Positions 23,481-33,267 of a stretch of DNA of 64,000 nt are shown one piece after another. Source of the DNA: Struthio camelus (taxonomy: Eukaryota > Chordata > Aves > Struthioniformes > Struthionidae). Every line of letters starts with the position of its first letter. Positions within the stretch are counted from its first letter, which is position 1. The position numbers were made by a program, and so were the translations under genes. The notes under the pieces are model-generated. The model ran no database searches. It was not told the DNA's origin and was given only the letters and a program-made list of their open reading frames with translations. Where the stretch lies: NCBI RefSeq assembly GCF_040807025.1, contig NC_090942.1, positions 77,109,987 to 77,173,986 of the forward strand, given 5' to 3'.

Positions 23481-23522
23481 ATGGCGGATCGGTTAACGCA
23501 GCTGCAGGACGCGGTGAACTCG
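23481..23522 (+). CDS. MED21: MED21 coding exon 1
   Basis: This exon encodes residues 1-14 ([14 protein letters not shown]) and ends in phase 0 at the donor GTGAGT. The ATG lies in GCTATGGCGGAT, a YY1-like context. No upstream ATG lies between the CCAAT box and this start. Confidence 0.96.
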
Positions 23523-26500
23523 GTGAGTGCCGCGCCGGGGGCGCCGCTTTCTTCCTTCTCCACCCCCCTCCTTGCTGTCCGCCGCCGCGCCCAGCCGTTG
23601 TTGGCCGTTGGGGGCGCGAGCGGGGCGCCTCCCGCTTCCCCCCCCCCGCCCCCGTCAGGGCGCAACAGCCGGCGGCGGCCCCGAGCCCCGGCGGCCCCGC
23701 TCGCCCTGGCGGTCGTGGGCTGCGGGTGCGCTCCCGCCTAACCCCGGGGGGCAGCTGTGCTGCCTGAGGGCCGCTGGGATGAAAAATAAGCCTGAAATGT
23801 CTTTAGACTGAAGTAATTTAACCCTCTCTTTACTGCCTGTAGCTCGCAGACCAGTTCTGTAACGCCATCGGCGTGTTGCAGCAGTGTGGCCCCCCTGCCT
23901 CTTTCAGCAACATTCAGACAGCAATAAACAAAGATCAGCCTGCTAATCCAACAGAAGGCAAGTCTTTATTTCTGGGTCTGCCCGCTCAGGGTGAACACGC
24001 TCTGGTACAGTATGCACAGTAATTCAAGATTTGTATTCTATTTTGTGCTTAGCAAGCATTATTCCAGCAGTAACTGGAGGAGTGATTCAGGTCAAATCAT
24101 AAATTGATGTCAGCTGCACGTGCTGTATAAGAATTTTGTGTGTTAACTGAGTGTTGAAAAGCATTTCTTGTGCAGATACAGTAAGCCTTCAGATATAATA
24201 GGACTTTAATAGGACAGCTGTGAGATGCTTTTACTGACTTGTCCGTTATTTTGAAAATTTGTTTTTGAGAATGAGTGTAATTTTTATCAAATAATGCATG
24301 AGTTTAAAACTTTCCGTTTACAGTTTTAACTTTTCCTGTGTTTCTTCAGGCGTTGTCTGCTTATCTAATTGATTAAATAATACTACCTTGTTAAATCGCC
24401 CTCTTGGCATTTGGGGTTGGGGGTGGTGCTGAGAGAAAAGGATCTAATCTATGGCATTGCAACTGGAAAGCAGACTAAAAGACAGTTCTCTCCTCAATCT
24501 GAGAATTTAAAGTTAGTAATCAAATAAGCATGTTATTCTAATCCTGGGTACCTTTCAATGCTTCTGTGGATGTTCTGGTCAAAGCATTTTGCTAAATGAT
24601 GATTTCTTTTTTGGCTGCTGTGTATTTTCCTGAGAAAATTTGCATGTATCTTGTATCAGATTAGATTTGACTATTGGGATATCAGGGGAGACTGGTTTGG
24701 AGCACAGTGATGCTCTTTTCAGGACAGCTGTTGTCTCATCCTTCATTGGTTTGCTCTCTGGTGTGGGAATTAGTTGGAGAAGGTAGCCGAAAGGTTGGCT
24801 CGCTTCCTCACGTCACTAGCTGCTGTCCCAGGTACTAAGTATCAACATGACGACTTTGGAGCTCAGAGGTTTGTTAAGGTCTTAAAATCATAGTCCATGA
24901 TCATCTTTTGTTTTGTCTTGTCCTGAAGCTCTGAATAAAGTGAATTCAGTAAAATCGTACAGCCAAGTTAGCGATGCTGATCAGACCAGACTAAACTACT
25001 AGTTGCATGTCTTCAGATAGCTAAAGTCTTGATAAGAAGGCCTTAAAAGCATATAGAACACTTGTTTACAGGCCAAGAGTATATATGGGATGACACTGAG
25101 CAAGCTTTAATGATATGTGTTTTGTTTTGTTTTTTAATTAAAGTCAAGTCTACCTCTGAGAATGTCAATCTCTGCTATAGATCTTACCATTAGAAAATAT
25201 TTTGTCTTGCTGCATGAAAGATCTTTGGAAGCAATCAACATAAAATGTGTAAGATCTTAAGCTATAAGCTAAGGAGGGATGTCTGAATATTTTAGCTAGA
25301 GTTATGAACTTCCAAGTCAAACTCAAGGTGATTTTCTGCCTTATAGGGCTTCTTTGGAAGAACTGTATGCACTTTTAATATGATTTTTGTAGCCAAAATA
25401 AGATCTATTACAAACTTGTCTCTTTTTCCTTTCTCCGTGACAATTAACTTTTCCTCTGGCTGATCTTTTTTCTTCTTCAAAAAATCTTCTCAGATTCTTT
25501 CACTAATGGTCTGTTCCTTGACATAATAACTTACTCTGTGCATTTGAATCTCTATTACTATTTTCATGTAATTTCTAGTGTTCTTATATATAGTGGCAGA
25601 TTTGAAGGCAAAGATTGAAAGGTTAAATGAGTTGCTAGCTATTTCTGAATACTTAATGTAGCGACTAGGACACTTGATACCTTTCACTAGTAATTTCTGA
25701 AGTGGCTAACCATGATGGAGTTCTAGCTATTTTCTCATTTCTTAAAAGAAGCAGTGCAAGGAGAAATGTTAACACTTGAATGCTTCAGATCTTTTTAATA
25801 TTCTGTACTCCATATGCAGAATTGTGCTTATTTCTAATAATGTATCGAGTAGGCTGATATTTATTTATTTATTTTTAAGAATACGCCCAACTGTTTGCAG
25901 CACTGATTGCACGAACTGCAAAGGATATCGATGTTCTAATAGATTCCTTGCCTAGCGAGGAATCGACAGCTGCTTTGCAGGTAAGAGCATTCTTAATTAA
26001 ACTATCAAAACATAACTGAAGACAGCTTACTTGCTTTCTTTCAGCACACTTTCTTACTCTTCAGACCATGTAATTTTGAAAAATGGCTTCAATGTAAGCC
26101 TGAATTTTTCATGAGGTTAGACGATGAATTCTGTGTAGGCTCACTGGAAATCCTGCTTCTTGCATCTAGTTCTTAATTAAATTCTACGCAGTGTGAATAT
26201 TTTAAACTTATTTTTCTCTTAGAAGGGTTTCAAAAAAAAATCTGCTTTTTGATAACATCACAGTATTCTAAGCAGCTATGTGTTTTTTTCCAGCTTTTCA
26301 AATACTAATACAGCAGATGCAACATTGGCTTTTTTTCTTGGATAACCTTTCATATTCTTCTGCCCATTAGATGTTTTGTTTTGTATCTGCAGAGTCAATG
26401 TTTTATTGAAGCCTTATGTTCTCCTACAACGTTACTAACTGTTAAAGGGTTTGCAGTATGCTTTAAATTCTCCAGCTCTGTCAGAGAATGGTTCTTTTTC

Positions 26501-28804
26501 ACTTTTCTCTATTAGGATGTCCTTTCTTAGACCAGCCAGCCAGACATGCTGTTTTTGCTCCTTCTTTCTTCAGACCAGAGGAAGTCTCAGACTTGCTCTA
26601 GGAAGTGCTTGGGAAAAGAAAGCAGTCACAGGCCAGGCAGCTATCAAAAACTGTGGACAATATCACAACCTCCATTCCTTGCCTCAAAAGAATCGAACTG
26701 CTGCAAACAGCTTGTGAGCCCTTTTGCAACACTCGCCTGTTTCTCACTTCCGAAGGATGCCTTTTAGCCATAATTTAAAGAACACCATTGTACTTCTTCG
26801 CTGTTCTTTCTACAGATCTTCCCTTTTTAAAAAGCATCCTTTTTTGTCTTTTCACAGAGTTGCCGTGATTTGCAGATATTTAACTTCTAAATTTACAAAA
26901 AGTATTTCCTTTCTTGTATGCAATGAAGATGCAAAGAGTTCTGTGCCTCTGAGAACACCAGAGCTGTTTTAAGATCATATGAAGGTTTTACGCCTGGGTT
27001 GATAATCTGTGACTATTCAAAGGCACTTTAAAAAGGCTTTAGAGATGCCTAACTGGGCCAAGCACAAATAGCTTGGCAGCTACATTGCATTTGGTGTCAG
27101 ACAGAGGAGGTTAAATTTGGAAACTTTGCTAGTCATAATAATTGCTGAACATACTAATTGGGTATGTTATCACCAGCATAATACCATGTAGCTCTGTATT
27201 TAATAGTTGAAGATAGTTTTCTTGTTGCAGACAAGAAATTACAGGCTTCTCTTGTGATGAACTGGGTTTTGTTTCCTTGTGTCAGCTGTCACTATGACAA
27301 GAGTGCTCCAGGAAGAGGATTTGGTTATCTGACTGGGGCATGCTTTCCTCTGAGTTGATATTCTTACAGTTTCTTGCTCTACTCTTAATGCAGAGCTTGG
27401 TTTCACCAGAATTTCTGATGTTTTTGCTTGGTTTTGAATCTAGAGAAAATTTAGCCTGCTTTTTCACCATTTACTTGTTCTAGTTTTGATTTTAAGTTTC
27501 TGTTGTTTAAATTGGTACAATATTAAAGAGCAGTGTGACTTCCATTAAAAAGACTGTTTTAGAGATGCTTGAAATACTCTAAAATACTCAATATAGGTTT
27601 TGCTGAGAAGCTGTAGATACATGGCTAGTTAGAGCTGCGCTTAGGCCAATCTATTTTTGATGCTAATGCTTTTTAGTACATGTTTCAAATCTGAGGTTTG
27701 TTTTAAATGGTAAGAGGGGCTGCCATGTTAATTCTCAACACAGTTTCTCAGTCCCTCTTTTACTCTGATGTTCGGATTGGTCATATGTATTCCGTGCAGA
27801 TCTGTGGCTTACCTGCAGTCAACTGTTTAACAGCTGAGACTGAAGTAATTGAGCTGGATTCTAATTCTCAGACTTCTACTCTTGTTGTCTTCCTCCTCCT
27901 CTGACCCTTGCTCTAAGGGTCAACAAGACCTTTGTTGTCTTCCTTCATGCATATGTTAAATAACCTTCAGCGAAGACATAAGCCTTGCAGAGCGGAAGAT
28001 GACTATGTTGACAGAATTTGCCAGTTTTAAGCGTGGCTTTTGAAAAGCCTGTATATAGACCTGAATAATTTTTAAAAGCCTTATCAACTTGAAACAGTTC
28101 TGTGCTTTGTCGTCTTTGCTATTGAGTTAAACAAGTTTGAGTAGTTTTAAATTTGGTAAATGTTTTATCTGAATTTTGAAGCTCAAATTTTTATTTCACA
28201 ACTAAAATTTGTCTAGTTTAAAAACTATCTGGTTCTGAAACAACATATGACAAGGAAAAAATGCATGGTTAAATAGGACAGTTTCATGTGAAATGTGTTA
28301 CTTCATAGGAAGATCTTAATCATCCCCTTTCAGTAAAGGATTGGGGGGGTGCTCAGTTTTCACTTATCAGGAAAGCTGCACCAAACTAAGAGTTGTAATC
28401 TGACAGAAATTAACATCTGTATTTGGTGGGTTTTGGTGTTTACTCCATGCAGAAATGTACTCTCTTTTAGACTGCAACCTCTAATGAATTGCTGTCAAAT
28501 CAGTAATATTTAATTCAGGGGTTAAAGAGAGAATCTTTACTTTAGGGAGTGCATCAACTTCCTTTGGTAGTGAAGTCAATTCTGTGTTATGTTTTAAGGG
28601 CCTTATTTTTTCCCTTTTATTTTAAAGGCTGCTAGTCTGTATCGATTAGAAGAAGAAAACCATGAAGCAGCTGCCCGTCTGGAAGAGGTAGTTTATCGTG
28701 GGGATATGCTACTGGAAAAGATACAGAGTGCTCTCGCAGATATTGCTCAGTCCCAGCTGAAGACAAGAAGTGGTACGCATAGCCAGCCTGTTCCAGACTC
28801 ATAG
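23481..28804 (+). CDS. MED21: MED21, Mediator complex subunit 21, complete coding region in 4 exons
   Basis: The coding exons are 23481-23522, 23843-23957, 25880-25980 and 28628-28804, totalling 435 nt for 144 residues plus TAG, the same length as the human protein as I recall it. The product starts [20 protein letters not shown] and continues with the conserved [20 protein letters not shown] and [14 protein letters not shown] stretches. Two long alpha-helical, coiled-coil-prone segments follow, ending [17 protein letters not shown]. Family knowledge: MED21 (Srb7) pairs with MED7 in the middle module of Mediator, forming a flexible hinge, and is essential for RNA polymerase II transcription. 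It lies head to head with TM7SF3 and behaves as a housekeeping gene with a CpG-island promoter. Intron 2 has a GC donor (see separate entry). Conservation leaves almost no doubt about identity. Confidence 0.98.
23523..23842 (+). other. MED21: MED21 intron 1
   Basis: A short GT-AG intron whose first two thirds belong to the CpG island and are extremely GC-rich. The open frames through it are compositional. No repeat is seen. Confidence 0.85.
23843..23957 (+). CDS. MED21: MED21 coding exon 2
   Basis: This exon encodes residues 15-52 and the first base of 53: [20 protein letters not shown] then [18 protein letters not shown]. The acceptor is CTGCCTGTAG. Its 3' border must fall at GAAG/GCAAGT to keep the protein in frame with exon 3, so the donor is GC. 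Confidence 0.95.
23958..25879 (+). other. MED21: MED21 intron 2, GC-AG type
   Basis: This 1.92 kb intron begins GCAAGT after AAG, and ends in a TTTA-repeat tract (about 25859-25876) and AAG. A GT alternative that keeps frame with exon 3 is not available at this border. The rest is AT-rich with no recognised element. Confidence 0.85.
25880..25980 (+). CDS. MED21: MED21 coding exon 3
   Basis: This exon encodes residues 53-86: [20 protein letters not shown] then [14 protein letters not shown]. The acceptor follows a TTTA-repeat tract ending ATTTTTAAG. The donor is CAG/GTAAGA. Confidence 0.96.
25981..28627 (+). other. MED21: MED21 intron 3
   Basis: A 2.65 kb GT-AG intron, AT-rich. The short open frames at 26451-26972 and 27707-27904 have no recognisable domain or exon-like borders. 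I identify no mobile element. Confidence 0.75.
28628..28804 (+). CDS. MED21: MED21 coding exon 4
   Basis: This exon encodes residues 87-144 and the TAG stop. It starts [20 protein letters not shown] and ends THSQPVPDS. The acceptor follows a T-rich tract ending TTTTAAAG. It contains the C-terminal helix that packs with MED7 in known structures. Confidence 0.97.
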   Translation, partial: AASLYRLEEENHEAAARLEEVVYRGDMLLEKIQSALADIAQSQLKTRSGTHSQPVPDS

Positions 28805-30250
28805 CACCAGGGGGCAGCGCTCAGCTGCAAAACTGAACTGCAGAAAGTCTTGTTGAAAACACAGCTCTGTATCTCCTAGGGACTGTAGCACTGAGCCTTA
28901 CTTTTGTGGGATTCTGAAGTGCTTTGATCACTAGTAACAACGTCTTTTATCAAAGCTCAAACTACAGGTTTTGTATGAGAGTCACTTCTATTGTAGAACT
29001 GGTGTTTCAGTTCTAGAATTACACATCTTAATGTACTGACTTAATTGCTTACATTTCTTTTTTGTTCAACAATATGTCTAAATTTAATCTGGTTTGTCAT
29101 CTTCATAATACAGGTCCTAGTCCCTAAAGGGAATTCATAGGGAAAGTGTTTTTAAGAGTATTGTGTAATTCACCCACTTCTGCTTTCAAACTTTGTTCTT
29201 CGTTGTTGTTTTTGTTTTTTTTTTGTAAGGCTTAAGCACAGAAACACTGTTTAGATAGACTGCCTGAGTTAATGGAGAAAATGCTAGACAATCTGAGGTG
29301 AGCACAGTGCTGGCCATCTATTTTAATTAACAGAAATGATAATTAAACAGTTTGTATTTCTTCTTGGCCATCTTATCCCTTACAGAGTAAGTAAAGGGAT
29401 AAGTAAACTCCAGAGCTTGCAGGGTAAGTGTTCTTGCTAGTGGCATCTCACTGAAAAAGTTAAACGTGCAGGTACCTGATCTTGATATTTCTTATTGTTT
29501 ATAATTCACAAGTGGTTCTTTGACTCCGTTATTGCTGCTGACACACTTACTGTCACATGCTCATGCTATTTCTCTGCTCCTGCTGATGGTCTGCATTCTC
29601 ATGGCAACTGGTGAGTGCCTCTAAAGCACACAGTACTGAAGAAGCTTTGGAGGAGTCTGAAAAGACCCAAAAAGTATCTGGAAGAGCAACTAGCAATGAG
29701 AAAACTAAAAATAATTTCTTATATAATACTGCTTTTCAATGTAAGCAGTTGCTTATAGTATCTCTTTCCAGTGTAAGCAGTTGCTGCTTATAATCACAGC
29801 ATTCATGTAAGCAAGAGGCGTAGTCTCCATCGTGAGAGGTTTTTTGTTTTTTTCACACACTGAATACATTTGTGTCCCTCATACTAGGACTTCAGAAGTA
29901 CCAGCCTCTTTTTTCTTCTGCATGAAAAATAAACCAGATATTTTGGGCTTTGGTACATGAGCTTGGAGTTGAATCTTTTACTGCTAATCATCTTCTATAT
30001 TTTTGAGTTAGCTGTCTTGCATTGTTGTAGGATGGTGTTTATTTCCACATAATGTATCTGCTCATTTCCTGATCAAAACTACCTATTTCTATACATTGGA
30101 CATACTGTCATTAGAATAAAAGTTACATATGTTTTGCTACGGCATATAGGCAGGTAAGAGCAATTCAAATATGTCTTAAGCAACGTGATCCTTAGGGATT
30201 TGGATCTGGCCACTTCCTACACTATGCCAATAAAAGGAAGAGTATAACAT
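28805..30250 (+). other. MED21: MED21 3' untranslated region, end uncertain
   Basis: The sequence after the MED21 stop has no coding potential. Canonical AATAAA signals occur at 29928-29933, 30115-30120 and 30229-30234, with an ATTAAA at 29342-29347; any could be used. A further AATAAA at 31219-31224 is less likely. The chosen end is the limit of the clustered signals. Confidence 0.45.
29928..29933 (+). promoter_or_regulatory. MED21: Candidate poly(A) signal AATAAA of MED21
   Basis: The first canonical AATAAA after the MED21 stop, about 1.1 kb downstream. Two more follow within 310 bases, so alternative ends are likely. Which one is used cannot be told from sequence. Confidence 0.4.
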
Positions 30251-32565
30251 CGCACAGGATATATCTTGTAGACAGTCTGTTTTAAGGATTAAAAAATACA
30301 AAGCTGTTCCTGCATGTAACAAATGCTAACATCTAAGTATTTAATTAAACAATATCTGATTAAATATTTAATGTTATTTAATCACAATTATATCTCTGTA
30401 GTCATGAAGTTAGTCTGCTATCGTGAGGTTCTCATACTATCCAGATTCCACAGAAGGAAAAGCAGCTGGGGCAGTGAGCAGGCTACACCTCAGCCCTGGT
30501 TCTGTAAATGGGATCTTTATTTAAAAAAAAAAAAAAAAAGCTGTGGAGATTTACTAAGCCATGTAAATATCCCCATGTTCTGGTGAGGCTTGAAGACCCA
30601 AATTTTCATTTAAAGTAAGTCTTGGGGTCTTTTATTTTCAGGAGGAAAAAAAAATGCATCCAGTGCATCACTGATTGATATGTCCAGAACTAGTGGACAC
30701 AAAAAACTTTGAAAACTTTGGGTTTTGTTTGTGGGTTTTTATTGGAAATTGAAACCTTTTAATTTGAGGCTTGTACGTTGCTGGAAAAGGCACTAGCTTG
30801 TCACAGTAGATTCCCAGGTAAAGCTTAATGCCTGCATAACATCAAATGCATTTTGTTAACTTGGAAACTTTCACTATGGGCGATGGCGTACATCATCAGT
30901 AACATTACACTTCTTTCAGTTTCTTATCTTTTGTCTTTCAGTACTTGGAAACTGATGTATTACTGCTGCCTGGTATTGCTTTGCTGTAAAAATTTTCTTA
31001 TACTTGCTGTTTACTTTATTTGAATATACCAGCCCATTTTTATATAAAAGTGTGTACTGGCATAAAACAGTTGATCACATGCAGAAGTAAACCTTAACAG
31101 AGGTGTAAGCTCACTAGTATGTACATGTGGTTTCTCAGTACCTTGCCTCTGTGCAGCTTCGCAAATTTTGCCAATTTAATAGAGATGCAGTTTGTGATAT
31201 AGTGAAAGCAAGTAATGCAATAAAGAAAAGAAAGCCAAAAACCTTTCTTTTTTCCCCTTGGGAAAAAATACAATGATTTGGTTAGCAAGTAGTATTATCA
31301 GATCTGTGTGACCCCCCTCCCTCCCCAACTAGTTCCTGTACATGGCGTTGCTGGACTAGCTACTGTAAATCCTTGCCTTCTCTTTTAGTTTGCAGCTCAG
31401 TGTATAAGGTCGTATATCTTTTGCTGGGTGTCAGTGTGAAGAAGGGGGAAAACAATTAGCTACAGTTGCCTAATGTATTACATATGCATTACATTATGCC
31501 TATAGCCTTAGACTGGAACTTGGAGATACAGATTCTTTTTTTCCCCTCTATCACATATGTGCTGATTTGTTCAGCCCCTTATCTGTTTCAAAACAGATGG
31601 CAGTGATAGTAATGGTAGTGATCTCCGTAGGGGGTACATTTGGTTGATTCATGCATGACTTGTAGGTCTTGCAGTATTATGTCTGTATCTTTTTAGTAAC
31701 CTGACTTTCAGTTTTGTTTTGTTTTGTTTTTTTAAAAAAAAAAAGTTGTGTGTGTGGCAGGGAGAGGGTTGAATTGGGGAGGAAGTACAAATAAAATAAG
31801 CCAAAGGCTTTTGGAAGAAGGCATTGTATCTTCCCTGAAATGTCATGGCTGACTCTGAGCTGTTTTAATACTCACTGTACAACAAACAAAGAAAACAACA
31901 AAACAAAAAAGACCCCCAAACCCCTATGTAACAGCTACTAACAAAAGTATCAGATTACATGCGAGAGAGCTGTAAAAAACAAAAAACTTCTGTTGAGACA
32001 AGAGAGTAAGTGGAGGTAAAGTATCATGGGAAGGAAACAAAAATGCTGAAAAAGATATAATATGCAAAGCCATTTTATGTTGGACAAGAAGTACTGCCCA
32101 GTGAACAAATTCTGCTTTGAAGAAAGATAGCACAGAGCATAATGGAAAATTCCATTGAAAAACAATCTCAACCACTTTGAATGAGCAAGAGCATTTCATG
32201 CTGAGAATCCATACAGCCCACTGGCAAAGCTGTTGGAATCAATTTAGTAAATATAAGTGGCTGATCAAAGTCTAGTATTCTTTACTATCAACAACCATGC
32301 TCAGAGGAAAGGAACACCTCACAGCAGCTGTTCTCATTTTCGGAAACTAGAATATGGAGAAATGTGTACGCTTGTTTTTAAAGATACTGGGAAAAGTGCA
32401 TTAACGATATTTTAGCTTTTTGTCTTTATAACGTTAATTCTAACTCATTATCGCAGATGATCTGGGTGCTTCTGCCATGTGTGGCATGGGGAGAGGAAGG
32501 GAAGGGAAGGGGGGGGGGGTTCTGGCCACCCCTGGGGAATTGACAGCAAGAGGCTGGGAGTTTGC
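30251..32565. other. Intergenic, no gene seen
   Basis: AT-rich sequence downstream of MED21. It contains 18 A near 30521-30538, a GTTTT repeat at 31711-31733 running into a T/A tract, and a GGGAA/poly-G tract at about 32491-32519. No coding or repeat family is recognised apart from these. Confidence 0.65.
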
Positions 32566-33267
32566 AGTGACACGGGCTGGAGACTGCCTTGCTGAGAAGC
32601 AGCTCTGCTGAAATGGACCTCAGGGTCCTGACAGACAGCAAGCTCAACCTAAGCCAGCAGCGGGGCCTGGCAGCAAAAAAGGCCAACAGCCTCCTGGGCT
32701 ATATTGACAGGAGCACAGCTAGTAGGTTGAGGGAAGTGATTATCCCCTTCTGCTCAGCACTTATTAGCCCCATCTGAAACACTGTGTCCAGTTTTGGGCC
32801 CCTATATGAAAAAGTTGTTAATAAACTGGAGCAAATTCAGCAGAAGGCCACCAAGATGGCCGGGGGCTGGAGCACTTGCCCTGTGAGGAGAGGTTAAGGG
32901 AGCTGGGCTTTTTCAGCGTAGAGAAGAGATGGCTTCAGGGGGACCTAAAAGCAGTCTGCCTGTACCTACAGCAAGGTTATGGAGAAGATGGAGCCAAGCT
33001 CTTCACCGTGGTGCTTGGTGGATGAGAGACAAGGGGCATAAATTGAAAAGAGAGGTTCGGAATGGACACAAGGAAGAACTTTTTCACCAGTAGAACGGTT
33101 AATTATTAGAACAGAGAAGCTGGAAACCTGTGGGGTTTTTCAAGATCTGACTGGATTAAGCCCTGGGCAACCTGGTTTGACTTCATAGCTGACCCACCTT
33201 TGAGCAGGAGGCTGGACTCAAGACCTCCTGAAGTTTCTTCCAACCTGAATGATCCTGTGCTCCTGTG
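32566..33267 (+). mobile_element. CR1 LINE, 5'-truncated 3' end
   Basis: The element begins inside the CR1 RT C-terminal region: the plus strand gives SSSAEMDLRVLTDSKLNLSQ and LAAKKANSLLGYIDRSTAS, as in the LGVLVDSKL block of CR1. The typical 3' UTR follows, with CCAGTTTTGGGCCCCT, AGGCCACCAAGATGG, GAGGAGAGGTTAAGGGAGCT and a GACTCAAGACCTCCTGAAG-like segment. It ends near GATCCTGTGCTCCTGTG, a degraded octamer tail. Deletions and stops make it inactive. CR1 insertions lack target-site duplications, so the borders are approximate. Confidence 0.85.

Larger units (their letters stand above)
23030..23765. promoter_or_regulatory. MED21: CpG island and presumed promoter of MED21
   Basis: A GC- and CpG-rich block spans the 5' flank, coding exon 1 and intron 1 of MED21. 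It contains an inverted CCAAT box (CCCATTGGCTG), a GC-rich triplet run and a YY1-like ATGGCGG at the start codon. These are features of a TATA-less housekeeping promoter. The transcription start is probably within the 70 or so bases before the ATG. Confidence 0.75.

Noticed and set aside
22967-23767. 266-residue plus-strand open frame across the MED21 promoter and exon 1
   Set aside because: It lies in the CpG island, overlaps MED21 exon 1 in another frame, and its protein is a low-complexity mix of proline, arginine, alanine and glycine. Lack of stops is explained by GC content.
29611-29793. Possible alternative last exon of MED21
   Set aside because: The 60-residue frame includes a GTGAGT-like string but has no good acceptor and no family similarity. 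MED21 already has its full 144 residues.
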